A stretch of DNA of 64,000 bases, taken from positions 1,048,001 to 1,112,000 of the forward strand of contig NZ_CP030117.1 in assembly GCF_001039275.2 (NCBI RefSeq), written 5' to 3'. The notes below the pieces were generated by a model. That model made no database searches. It saw only the letters and a program-made list of their open reading frames with translations, and was not told where the DNA came from. The DNA comes from Brevibacillus brevis (GTDB lineage: Bacteria; Bacillota; Bacilli; Brevibacillales; Brevibacillaceae). This document shows positions 1 to 7,885 of the stretch, piece by piece. A program made the translations under genes and the position numbers. Within the stretch, counting starts at the first letter, position 1; each line of letters starts with the position of its first letter.

Positions 1-1
1 T

Positions 2-199
2 GCCTTGACCGCGATGTTTATTGGACTTCTGGTACTTTCGATGTTAAGTCGAAAGAAAATGAAACGTGATGTGGTTGTTGCGATAATTGCAGTTGTTATT
101 GCTGTGGGAACCAGTTCCATGTTGTCTGGCAGCATGGGAGTTATCGTTGCGACAATTTTGGCTTCAACAATAGGGATGGTGATAGAAAAATGGAAGTAA
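2..199 (+). CDS. azlC: AzlC C-terminal end, branched-chain amino acid exporter subunit (partial)
   Basis: Only the last 65 or so residues are in the window; the reading frame is open to the left edge, so the true start lies outside. What remains is two hydrophobic segments separated by a short basic stretch (SRKKMKR), as at the end of AzlC permeases. The stop overlaps the start of the next gene, an AzlD-type protein, by about 10 bases. AzlC and AzlD together form an exporter for branched-chain amino acids and analogues such as azaleucine. The identification rests mainly on the AzlD partner, because the fragment alone is a generic membrane sequence. Confidence 0.75.
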   Translation, partial: ALTAMFIGLLVLSMLSRKKMKRDVVVAIIAVVIAVGTSSMLSGSMGVIVATILASTIGMVIEKWK

Positions 200-522
200 G
201 ATTGGATGTTTTTTTGATGATTGTAGGAGCAGCTCTTGTTACATTCATCCCTAGAGTCCTTCCTCTTATGGTACTGAGTCGTTTTCAATTACCGGAGTGG
301 GCAACACGATGGTTAAGCTATGTCCCCATATCTGTTATGGCTGCTCTAGTAGCTCAAGAAATATTTAAAAATGGTGAAAAGGCTTCTCTTTCTATTAATA
401 ATGTTGAACTTTTAGCAGCCATACCAACCTTTTTCATTGCGATAAAAACACGTAGTTTATTGGTAACTGTACTCGCAGGCATTATTGTCGTGATGGTATT
501 ACGTTTTTTGTTTCCATCTTGA
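190..522 (+). CDS. azlD: AzlD family branched-chain amino acid transport protein
   Basis: This 110-residue protein is almost entirely hydrophobic, with about four membrane segments and the FIPRVLPLMVLSRF segment near residues 18-31 that is typical of AzlD (the family usually runs about 100-110 residues). It overlaps the end of the azlC-like gene by 10 bases, which implies translational coupling. AzlD is the small subunit required with AzlC for export of branched-chain amino acids across the cytoplasmic membrane. No Lrp-type regulator (AzlB) is visible on the right, so any such gene would be upstream of the window. Confidence 0.85.
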   Translation: MEVRLDVFLMIVGAALVTFIPRVLPLMVLSRFQLPEWATRWLSYVPISVMAALVAQEIFKNGEKASLSINNVELLAAIPTFFIAIKTRSLLVTVLAGIIVVMVLRFLFPS

Positions 523-628
523 TCGCTTCAAGATGTTCATATGATTTCCGTTTTCTTCCCTGACCATAACTGTCAGTGGAGTTGTTTTACAATTCATTTG
601 TACATGACTTTACAGGGAGGGAATCACT

Positions 629-1210
629 TTGAAGGAAGTGTTGATTTTTATTACGGATGGTTTTGCGGATTGGGAGGCAAGTTACGTCAGCTCAGAGCTG
701 AACAAACCTGGTACAGGGTATCGCGTAAAGACAATCGCCATTGATCAGGAGCCTAAAGTTTCGATGGGTGGTTTAACGGTCCTTCCCGATTATAGCGTAA
801 ACGAATTCAATCCGAATGTAGATATCGCCATGTTAATCATACCTGGCGGAACGGGATGGAGAGAAGAGAAGAATCAGCAAGCAAAAGTAATGGTTGAGTA
901 CTGTGTGAGCAGGGATATTCCTGTCGCAGCCATCTGTGATGCTACGACTTTTTTGGGGAATCACGGATTTTTGGACAATCATAGACATACAGGCAATACG
1001 TTAGCTTATTTGAAGGAAGGAGCTCCGAACTACAGAGGAGATCAACATTATGTAGAGGGTCAGTCAATCTGGGACGAGAATCTCATCACTGCGAATGGAA
1101 GCGGTGCATTGGAGTTTTCAAGACATATTTTGGAGAGATTGGGCGTTTTGGAAGGCGATGAATTGAATCAATGGTACGAATTATTTAAAAAGGGCTACTT
1201 TCCCTCCTAA
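629..1210 (+). CDS. DJ-1/PfpI family glutamine amidotransferase-like protein
   Basis: The 193-residue protein has the DJ-1/PfpI fold signature: an acidic residue at about position 16, the IIPGG turn near 70-74, and a candidate nucleophile Cys103 in AAICDAT. Members act as deglycases, chaperones or proteases in stress defence, and the exact substrate here cannot be read from sequence. It resembles B. subtilis YoaZ in length and motif. The TTG start at 629 is chosen because a GGGAGG ribosome site (614-619) stands 9 bases before it and the protein then begins directly at the first beta strand. It forms a single-gene unit closed by a strong terminator. Confidence 0.85.
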   Translation: MKEVLIFITDGFADWEASYVSSELNKPGTGYRVKTIAIDQEPKVSMGGLTVLPDYSVNEFNPNVDIAMLIIPGGTGWREEKNQQAKVMVEYCVSRDIPVAAICDATTFLGNHGFLDNHRHTGNTLAYLKEGAPNYRGDQHYVEGQSIWDENLITANGSGALEFSRHILERLGVLEGDELNQWYELFKKGYFPS

Positions 1211-1222
1211 TATTTTGGCTTG

Positions 1223-1271
1223 ATAGGAAAGCACGAAAGCATACATGCTTGGGTGCTTTCCTATTTTTTTT
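1223..1271 (+). terminator. Rho-independent terminator after the DJ-1/PfpI gene
   Basis: A perfect 12-base stem, ATAGGAAAGCAC (1223-1234) with GTGCTTTCCTAT (1253-1264), runs into eight T residues. It lies 12 bases after the stop codon. Confidence 0.9.
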
Positions 1272-1275
1272 ATTT

Positions 1276-1845
1276 TCATACTGTACTAAGCCGTAATTCA
1301 TAAAAATACTGCACAATTGGATGCTTTAACTTCATCTTCTCGGACATATTTAAAATCCTCTTTTTTCCTACCCTTCTGTCCACCAAGGCTAGAATATTCA
1401 ATAAGATATCATTGCTCTCTATGCTTTCCTCTATAGAAGTAGATAAAAACTTATTAGCCACAACGATAAAATTTGATTTACTTAATGATGCCTGTGCTGA
1501 CAAAAGCTCCTTTGCATATTCTGATATTTTTCTATTTCTTGCCATTACTTTTAGGCGATCCTCCGGAACGATTCCCTTGGTATCTTTTCTGACTGCTTCA
1601 ATTTCTTCATTGCTGATAGGAATTTGGATATCTGAATCATTCTTAATTTCCTGCTCCGTCTGATACCATCTGATTGAGCTAGTTATATCACTCATATTAA
1701 GTACGTTCTTTTTATCTACGGCAATATAACAAATTCCAGATTTATCAGGTAAATAGCGGTAACCGGTTGCACGGTATTCGACCCTTCCATATAACGCAGG
1801 ACAGAGAAAGCTCTCCAGTTGTTTTTTCAATTTACTCCAGGACAT
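1276..1845 (-). CDS. Conserved hypothetical protein, SF0329-like
   Basis: A soluble protein of 189 residues beginning MSWSKLKKQLESFLCP. It resembles the sporadic bacterial family annotated as SF0329, whose function is unknown. No membrane segment, signal peptide or catalytic motif is evident. The centre is charged (about residues 80-130) and the C-terminal third looks helical. An upstream ATG at 1866 is in frame, but the AGGAGG site sits just before the ATG at 1845, so 1845 is the likelier start. It is alone, convergent with the DJ-1 gene. Base composition is AT-richer than the housekeeping genes, which may indicate horizontal acquisition. Confidence 0.65.
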   Translation of the reverse strand: MSWSKLKKQLESFLCPALYGRVEYRATGYRYLPDKSGICYIAVDKKNVLNMSDITSSIRWYQTEQEIKNDSDIQIPISNEEIEAVRKDTKGIVPEDRLKVMARNRKISEYAKELLSAQASLSKSNFIVVANKFLSTSIEESIESNDILLNILALVDRRVGKKRILNMSEKMKLKHPIVQYFYELRLSTV

Positions 1846-2189
1846 GTATCCTCCTAAGGTTATCATCTCACTTTGTAGCGATTTTACATGATTCGTTCCT
1901 GCTCGTGAACCTTCTAAAGCTACGATTTCTACTTAATCAATATTCTTCCTCTCCGTTTCTGTTACATTCTGCAGAAAATCAATTAGAAGCAACAAAGGTT
2001 TCATATAGACTAATGTAAAAAAGAGCGGTTTTCCACCCTTCTTTGCTATTTATATAATATGGTAGAATAATGAAATCATATAAATTTTTCGAAATCTCTA
2101 TAAATACAAATTCAAAGATAAAGATGAAAAAAGATGAGCTCATCTTTCAGAACTTCGTCATTGAAGGTAGCCATTCAAGGGGGAGAGCG

Positions 2190-2720
2190 ATGTACACATA
2201 TTTAGAGTTTGAAAATAAAATGGTTGATGAATTAGTGGAATTTTTAACATCAGAAACATGGAGTTTTCATGGACAGGAGAATCCTACTGAGGAGTCTATA
2301 AGAGAAAATTTAGCAAACGGAAATTATACCGAAAACGGGAACCAAACATTTTGGATCATGGATAATCAAACAAAAATTGGTTTAATAAGAGTTTTTGATT
2401 TAGAAGATCCCATATGTTTATTCGATTTGCGATTGAAAGAAAAGTTTAGAGGTAAAGGAATAGCAAAGGATGTCCTTAATTGGTTAAGTACTTATGTATT
2501 CAATAATTACACTCATATTATTAGAATCGAAGGTCATACCAGATATGATAATTTTGCGATGAGAAAAACGTTCTTTAATAGCGGATTTGTAAAAGAATCT
2601 TATAACCGTAGATCATGGAGACAAAGCGGACAATTATTTGATTCTGTTGGGTATGCAATGATAAGAGAAGACTGGGAGAACAATACAAAAACAATAATAG
2701 AAGATACCTTTCCATACTAA
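2190..2720 (+). CDS. GNAT family N-acetyltransferase
   Basis: A 176-residue protein with a GNAT core: the conserved acetyl-CoA loop KFRGKGIAKDVLNWL lies near residues 89-103, and the following strand/helix contains NFAMRKTFFNSGFVKES, typical of motif B. The acceptor substrate cannot be predicted. The frame is open from 2070, but the GGGGGAG site just before ATG 2190 and the position of the fold support 2190. A TATAAT-like element upstream (around 2052) could supply the promoter. It is AT-rich, as is its hypothetical neighbour, and is followed by a terminator. Confidence 0.8.
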   Translation: MYTYLEFENKMVDELVEFLTSETWSFHGQENPTEESIRENLANGNYTENGNQTFWIMDNQTKIGLIRVFDLEDPICLFDLRLKEKFRGKGIAKDVLNWLSTYVFNNYTHIIRIEGHTRYDNFAMRKTFFNSGFVKESYNRRSWRQSGQLFDSVGYAMIREDWENNTKTIIEDTFPY

Positions 2721-2770
2721 CTTAAAGGAAGTATAGATGAAGAAAGACTCTGAAATATAATTGGTGGTAA

Positions 2771-2799
2771 TGGCGGCTGAGACAGCCGTCCTTTTTATT
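2771..2799 (+). terminator. Terminator after the GNAT gene
   Basis: A GC-rich hairpin (CGGCTG paired with CAGCCG, four-base loop) is followed by TCCTTTTTATTTT. It closes the acetyltransferase unit about 50 bases after its stop. Confidence 0.75.
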
Positions 2800-2874
2800 T
2801 TATCTTGTAGCCCCCTATTTTAGAGATTATTTAATGATTAGCAAAAGAGAGTTGAACTTCAGAATAGACATGAT

Positions 2875-2927
2875 AAAAAAGAGGCTAAGTCTGTAGGTCA
2901 TGGAAGTCAACCTAAAAACGTAGCCTC
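2875..2927 (-). terminator. Terminator of the alpha/beta hydrolase gene
   Basis: Read on the minus strand, GAGGCTA (2921-2927) pairs with TAGCCTC (2881-2887), with an inner TAGGT/ACCTA stem, and ends in six T residues. It lies about 40 bases beyond the stop of the hydrolase. Confidence 0.7.
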
Positions 2928-2964
2928 TTGATTTTCAGATGATCTAATATCTAAGCGTGCTCTA

Positions 2965-3669
2965 TCAAAAGATATTCTTTTCGAGCCATTTTCCATAAAT
3001 ATTCAAATCTTCTTCTGTGTGAAAATAATGCTCGGAAGCATTTGAAACAGCAAGATTACAATTAAATTTTGTGATAAATGTTGATAAGACATCATACTCG
3101 CACAGTTCGTCTTTTTTTCCATATAAAATGGAAGTTGGAGAATCCCATTTTATAATTGGATTCTTGATAACATACTGGTAATAATCCCAATATAGGATTT
3201 GACCAATAGGTGTAGATATTTCTTTTTCTCTGCACAGATGTTCTTCTGTAATATCAAACCATTTCATCATATTTTGAATCAGGCGGCTCATGTCTAAAAC
3301 AGGAGAAAGAAATAGGCTTTGCTTTAAAACTTCATCTTTATAAGCTAACAAGCTAAAATATGCTCCCATACTATTTGCCCATAGGCTGATAGTATTTGAT
3401 TTTGTGTGTGCAAATTCTAAAACCTTCTTCAAATCAGAAACGCAGTTTTGCACTTTACAAAGCGTAGAACTATTTTTTCTATCGCCGTGTTCAGGCAAAT
3501 CAAAACTGAGCACTTGATAGCCCAATGGAACAACTTTTTCGGCTAGAATACGAATCGGAATATCTGATTTTGAAGACATATTGCCATGTACAGCAATAAA
3601 TATTTTCGTGCTGTCGTTTCCCCACAAAATAGCAGGAATATCATCTATTAAAATATTTTCTTTTAACAT
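2965..3669 (-). CDS. Alpha/beta hydrolase
   Basis: A 234-residue single-domain alpha/beta hydrolase. The oxyanion strand ends in AVHGN (about residues 26-30). The nucleophile elbow is LWANSMGAY with Ser100, the acid is probably Asp in YGKKDE, and the catalytic His is in NASEHYF near the end. Esterase or lipase-like activity on a small soluble substrate is expected; there is no signal peptide, so it acts in the cytoplasm. It stands alone between two genes of other functions, with its own terminator, and is AT-rich like genes 1276-2720, suggesting that this stretch is an acquired patch. Confidence 0.8.
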   Translation of the reverse strand: MLKENILIDDIPAILWGNDSTKIFIAVHGNMSSKSDIPIRILAEKVVPLGYQVLSFDLPEHGDRKNSSTLCKVQNCVSDLKKVLEFAHTKSNTISLWANSMGAYFSLLAYKDEVLKQSLFLSPVLDMSRLIQNMMKWFDITEEHLCREKEISTPIGQILYWDYYQYVIKNPIIKWDSPTSILYGKKDELCEYDVLSTFITKFNCNLAVSNASEHYFHTEEDLNIYGKWLEKNIF

Positions 3670-3754
3670 ATATCCTCCAAATTATTGAGGTGTTACCTTA
3701 CCATAGGTAGTTGTAGATTATTTTGTTACGCAGATCATATCCTTTATTTGGGGC

Positions 3755-5140
3755 CTACACGTCCCTCACCAGTAAAGCGACAGATTCCACATGCGCCGTA
3801 TGCGGGAACATATCCACCGGCTGCACACTCTTCAACTCATACCGCTGCATCAGCTTCCCAACATCCTTCGCCAGCGTAGAAGGATTACAAGACACATACA
3901 CAATCTTCTTCGGCTGTACATCCAACAAGGAACGAATCAGCGCATCATCCAGCCCAGTCCGCGGCGGATCGACTACGACGACATCCGGTCGAGTCCCTTG
4001 TTTGGCCCATTTCGGCATCAAGACCTCGGCACGACCCACGTGAAAGCTGGCATTCGACGCTTGGTTACGCTCTGCATTACGATTGGCATCCTCGACAGCC
4101 TCAGGAATCAGCTCGATTCCACGAACCTCGCGGGCGTAAGGAGCGAGCCACAAACCAATCGTCCCTGTTCCACAATACAAATCGAGCACGAGTTCTTTTC
4201 CAGTCAGTCCAGCAGCCGACTTTACCTGATTGTACAGCTTTTGCGTCTGTTCGGGATTCAATTGGAAGAAGGCACGAGCAGACAAATCGAAGGACAGCTC
4301 TCCCAGCTTTTCAGCGATGGAGGCCTTGCCCCACAACGACACTGTCTTGTCCCCGAAAACAAGCGATGTTTTTTGCGTGTTTACGTTTTGTGCGATACCT
4401 ACAAGCTCAGGCAGTCTCGTACGCAGCTCCAAAAGAAGCTCTTTCACGCGTGGGATTTCTGGGGTAGCCGTTACAAGCGTTAATTGCGTTTCACCCGTTG
4501 CAAAAGCGACACGAGCTACGATCGTGCGGATGACGCCCGTCCGTTTTTTCTCGTCGTAGACCGGAATTCCGAGCTCCTCGATGATTTGCTTCGCTGTTTG
4601 GACGATTTTCGTTGTCGCTTCATGCTGCACCTGACAGCCTTCCAGGTTGACGAGCTTGTGGCTACCTGTTTGATACAATCCAGCGATGAGCTTGCCGTTT
4701 TCCTTGCCTACCTGAAACTGTGCTTTATTTCGATACGACCACGGGTTATCCATACCAATCGTAGGGGAGACAGGTGGCTGATTCAGTCGAGCATACTTGC
4801 GCAGTGACTCGATGACGATTTCCTGCTTGCTCGCGAGCTGTGCGGCATAATCCATGTGCTGCAAGCTGCATCCGCCACACTCCGCATAGACTGGACAGGG
4901 GGGCTTCGTACGAGATGCTGATTTTTCAACAACTCGTAAAAGACGCGCGGTCGCGTATTTTTCTCTTGCCTCGGTCACCTCTGCATGGACGACCTCGCCG
5001 GGGAGGGCACCCTCTACAAAAACGATTTTTCTTTTAAAATAGCCGATCCCTTCGCCATTAATGCCCAAGCTCTTAATCGTGAGCGTCATTTGCTGGCCGA
5101 CACGGATGCTGGCGTCTTGTTCTTTTTTATGCGTTGTCAT
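3755..5140 (-). CDS. rlmCD: 23S rRNA (uracil-C5)-methyltransferase, RlmCD/RumA family
   Basis: This 461-residue enzyme has an N-terminal TRAM domain (about residues 15-75), the cysteine cluster CPVYAECGGC that in RumA holds an Fe-S centre, the SAM-binding motif DLYCGTGTIGL, then VVDPPRTGLD and the catalytic cysteine in VSCNPST. It methylates C5 of one or two uridines in 23S rRNA; in B. subtilis the single homologue (YefA) modifies both U747 and U1939. The start at 5140 is set by a GAGGAGA site 10 bases upstream, although the frame is open to 5224. Single-gene unit. Confidence 0.92.
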   Translation of the reverse strand: MTTHKKEQDASIRVGQQMTLTIKSLGINGEGIGYFKRKIVFVEGALPGEVVHAEVTEAREKYATARLLRVVEKSASRTKPPCPVYAECGGCSLQHMDYAAQLASKQEIVIESLRKYARLNQPPVSPTIGMDNPWSYRNKAQFQVGKENGKLIAGLYQTGSHKLVNLEGCQVQHEATTKIVQTAKQIIEELGIPVYDEKKRTGVIRTIVARVAFATGETQLTLVTATPEIPRVKELLLELRTRLPELVGIAQNVNTQKTSLVFGDKTVSLWGKASIAEKLGELSFDLSARAFFQLNPEQTQKLYNQVKSAAGLTGKELVLDLYCGTGTIGLWLAPYAREVRGIELIPEAVEDANRNAERNQASNASFHVGRAEVLMPKWAKQGTRPDVVVVDPPRTGLDDALIRSLLDVQPKKIVYVSCNPSTLAKDVGKLMQRYELKSVQPVDMFPHTAHVESVALLVRDV

Positions 5141-5285
5141 CTGTTCCGTTCTCCTCAAGCAATTCAGTATTTCCCTATTATAGAGCATTACGAGAGACGT
5201 TGCATGCTTGCGGGAGTCTTGCATGTACCACTTGCAGCCTCACAGATAATGGCAACTTCCTGTAGCGCATTGTTTTTGTTATAAT

Positions 5286-5461
5286 AGAGGTTGTTCAAAA
5301 AGTCGTCTTTTGATCACGAAGTAGTTCTGAGGGCTAATGCGACATCGAAAGAGGCGTTCACCTTTGAAGTCCGGTGCTCATGTAGGTTCCCCTACACTCC
5401 GCTCCTCCTTCTTCAGGTTCCCGCCACTTTCTCGGTGCTGAAAAGACGACTTTTTGAACGC
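5286..5461. repeat. Short inverted-repeat element (MITE-like)
   Basis: Perfect 19-base terminal inverted repeats, GTTCAAAAAGTCGTCTTTT at 5293-5311 and its complement at 5441-5459, bracket about 130 bases without a gene. The interior includes the GC-rich stretch 5380-5440 with several CTCC runs. Size, perfect ends and lack of coding capacity match a miniature inverted-repeat transposable element or a genome-wide structured intergenic repeat. It sits directly after a TATAAT (about 5278-5283), so the repeat may have landed in, or supply, a promoter region. Confidence 0.75.
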
Positions 5462-5504
5462 TTTTGAAATAGTGCGGAGAATAATGAGGGAGTTGTGACG
5501 CTAG

Positions 5505-5846
5505 ATGCAAGATCTATTTGAAAAAATGAAAGAATATCTCAACATGGATACTGAGATTTCTTTTGACGAGTTTGATGGCTACTACAAAAAGGTAACTGCG
5601 TTTCTAAACGATAGCTGGCAGACGCTGAACGAGGAAGATACCATGCACATGCTGTTCATCCTCGACAACCTCAAGTCAAACGGTGAAGATCGCTCCAAGC
5701 GCAAAGTGAAGGAAGCGAAAAAATACGCAAAAATGGCGCAACGCACTGAGATTTGGGCGAATGCACTGATCGGCCGTCTGCGTGAGGCTGGTTTGACAGA
5801 TGAAGAAATCGGCAAGCGTTACGAAGCGATTTACGAAGCAGTTTAG
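5505..5846 (+). CDS. Hypothetical protein, small and charged
   Basis: 113 residues, mostly helical and rich in Glu and Lys, with no membrane segment and no known motif. The sequence pattern (FDEFDGYYKKV, then ILDNLKSN and KVKEAKKYAKMAQR) suggests a bundle of amphipathic helices. A GAGGGAG site at 5486-5492 supports the ATG at 5505. The gene starts 45 bases after the inverted-repeat element and ends at a strong terminator, so it is a one-gene unit. I do not recognise a function. Confidence 0.7.
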   Translation: MQDLFEKMKEYLNMDTEISFDEFDGYYKKVTAFLNDSWQTLNEEDTMHMLFILDNLKSNGEDRSKRKVKEAKKYAKMAQRTEIWANALIGRLREAGLTDEEIGKRYEAIYEAV

Positions 5847-5860
5847 GATGTAGTGAATAG

Positions 5861-5914
5861 AAAAACGGGTACCGTTTTGAGTGCAATCGCTCGAAAGGGT
5901 ACCCGTTTTTTTTT
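5861..5914 (+). terminator. Terminator after the small hypothetical gene
   Basis: AAAACGGGTACC pairs with GGTACCCGTTTT across about 25 bases, ending in a run of nine T residues. The symmetry could also serve the convergent DUF4157 gene, although the T-run favours the plus strand. Confidence 0.85.
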
Positions 5915-5960
5915 GTGTTGCGATGTGGCAGTTATCGGAGGGTCTGGCATTCGACGTTAG

Positions 5961-7394
5961 CTAGTTGTTACCATCATCCTCATCTTCTTGATAGCGTTTT
6001 GCATATAATCGTTCCTTCGATTTCAGCTTTTTTTCCTCACGTTGTTCATCATCCGAACTGAAATCATCTTCACGTTTAGGAGACATATAATCGATAATTG
6101 CTTGATCTCTAGCAGTCAGATCATCGTAGTCCATTTCCTCATCGAAATAATCCTGGTAACGAGCTACCTGTTCGCGCCCCGCGTCAGCGCTTTGTATGAA
6201 TTCAAAATCTCGTAAGAAATCATCAAAAGTGGCTTCTTCGTCGATGATCTGCCTTAGGAGTGAACGATAAATTTTGCTTGCCCCTTGTTTTCGCCATTCT
6301 TCCGCGAGATTGACGGTTGTGCTTAACATAGCGGCAGCTCGCTTTTGTAGGTTGGAATCCAATAGACTCAGATCTTCAGTGAGCAGGGCTTCCGCCAGAG
6401 TAGCATCGTCTTTTGAGGTATTTTTTCCGTCTCGTAAGCCCCTGATAAAATCCTTGTAAGTAGTCCCCAGTTTCGCGCCTCCAAAATCCTCTTCCTTGGA
6501 CGTAAGATAGGGGGCGCTGCGATTATGCCTAGCAGCTACTGGCCCAAATCCACTGTCTATGGACAGATTGGTCGTTTGAGCAGAAGTCCAGTTTTGATAG
6601 AATGGGAGAATTTTGGAGGTTGTAACAGAATCATCGTAAGGCTGGACGATCAGTTCACCTCCAATATTAGAAACTTCCTCGTATTTTTGTCTGGTTTCAG
6701 AATGCAAGTAGAGTTGTTTGCCGGAAGAAGAAAACTCCCCCGTCAACGTTTTTAGATTGACCTTGCTAGGTGAACCTGGTACCGTCGCCCAAACCCCCTG
6801 AATCGGTTTGCTGGCTGGCGGCGAAATAGCTGCAAGTGCTTGATAATCGGTAGAATCAGACAGAGGTTCCCCCTGCTGCAACGCTTTTGCCCCCATCTGA
6901 TCAGCTTCGGACTCCAGCCCCACCTCATCATTGACGGAAACACCCACATCTTGCATTTGCAACGTAGGCTTTACACGTCCCTGCATTTGTTGGACAACAT
7001 GCCAGCCTTCATGGGGAAGATGATGCTCCTGCCCCGGCCCGAGGTGGATATCGGTACCTTGGGCATAAGCCAGCGCCCCGATCTGCTCCGGTTTATCCGA
7101 CTGATAGTGTACTTTTACATCAGACAAATCAATTCCAGAAAGTCTTTCCAAGCCAGATTTCAGCGTATCGGGCATGCCTGTTTCATTTTTCTTAGGCTGA
7201 ATCACTTTTTTTCGAAGCAATTGCAGGACTGCTTGATTGCCGATGCTTTGTTGGAGCTGCATGACCTGTGCAGGTGGGAGTGCGTCTCTCGATGCCAAAG
7301 AGTGAAGATGTGCTTGCTTTTGTCCCGGAAAAGTTTTTTGCTGCGCAGTTGTCTCGTTAGAGGAGTGAAGTTTTTCACGGCTGTAGCTTCTCAA
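5961..7394 (-). CDS. eCIS core domain (DUF4157) protein with HExxH site
   Basis: A 477-residue protein with a disordered N-terminus, then a DUF4157 domain (about residues 72-170) containing the zinc-protease signature HEGWH at 128-132 and a downstream LESEAD stretch that could supply a third ligand. DUF4157 is the 'eCIS core' domain, often found on cargo proteins of extracellular contractile injection systems. The C-terminal 280 residues are not recognised and end in a very acidic/basic tail rich in D, E and K. GTG 7403 overlaps the ribosome site GGAGGTGA, so the TTG at 7394, correctly spaced from it, is preferred. No eCIS structural genes adjoin it. Confidence 0.85.
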   Translation of the reverse strand: MRSYSREKLHSSNETTAQQKTFPGQKQAHLHSLASRDALPPAQVMQLQQSIGNQAVLQLLRKKVIQPKKNETGMPDTLKSGLERLSGIDLSDVKVHYQSDKPEQIGALAYAQGTDIHLGPGQEHHLPHEGWHVVQQMQGRVKPTLQMQDVGVSVNDEVGLESEADQMGAKALQQGEPLSDSTDYQALAAISPPASKPIQGVWATVPGSPSKVNLKTLTGEFSSSGKQLYLHSETRQKYEEVSNIGGELIVQPYDDSVTTSKILPFYQNWTSAQTTNLSIDSGFGPVAARHNRSAPYLTSKEEDFGGAKLGTTYKDFIRGLRDGKNTSKDDATLAEALLTEDLSLLDSNLQKRAAAMLSTTVNLAEEWRKQGASKIYRSLLRQIIDEEATFDDFLRDFEFIQSADAGREQVARYQDYFDEEMDYDDLTARDQAIIDYMSPKREDDFSSDDEQREEKKLKSKERLYAKRYQEDEDDGNN

Positions 7395-7470
7395 AAAGGT
7401 CACCTCCGATCGAATGCTTGAGTATCCATTCGGATTTTTGCTATTACTTTCCTGCCAAATAACAAGAAGA

Positions 7471-7499
7471 TTGACATCTTGTGGGTTTCGGCGTAGAAT
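7471..7499 (+). promoter_or_regulatory. Sigma-A type promoter of the ilvA leader
   Basis: TTGACA (7471-7476), a 17-base spacer and TAGAAT (7494-7499) form a near-consensus promoter. Transcription would start about 7506, just upstream of the T-box leader. The 70 bases between the DUF4157 start and this promoter hold nothing else I recognise. Confidence 0.75.
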
Positions 7500-7529
7500 G
7501 TTTAACTAATTCGAATAGTTCGTATGTAT

Positions 7530-7835
7530 CAGCGTTGAAAAGGAAGAGTAGAAACAGTAAGCAGCGTGCAGAGAGCCGTTCCCTGTGCTGAAAGAATGGC
7601 CGCCAGCCTGTTTTGAAAATCACCTTGGAGCATTGTCCTGGAAAATCAGCTTGTCTAGCCAGTGAGTATAGGACAACGAATTCGTCCTCGTTATCGGACG
7701 GGAGTTTCATAGTGAACTTCCTAAGTCTGTCTTTCGTGAGGAAGACAGAGAAGCTGAGTGGTACCGCGATGGCCCTCGTCTCAGCCAGCCGTGCGCAACT
7801 TGTGCGTAGCTGGTTTGGGGCGGGGGCTTTTTGAT
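7530..7835 (+). promoter_or_regulatory. T-box leader of ilvA, isoleucine specifier
   Basis: This leader has the T-box layout: a stem I with the AGAG bulge region near 7570, the specifier loop ending in ATC at 7619-7621 directly before ACCTTGGAG, the T-box antiterminator core TGAGTGGTACCGCG at 7755-7768, and a terminator hairpin ending in the T-run at about 7828-7832. ATC is an isoleucine codon, so uncharged tRNA-Ile should induce threonine deaminase, the first committed step of isoleucine synthesis. The specifier is assigned by its position relative to the flanking conserved bases. Confidence 0.9.
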
Positions 7836-7885
7836 TTGGTCTGGTCCCTATAACAACAGAGAAGTTACTGAGGAGGAACATATAT

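Noticed and set aside
2736-2760. Seven-residue frame after the GNAT gene with AAAGGAAG upstream
   Set aside because: Too short to support as a gene without other evidence.
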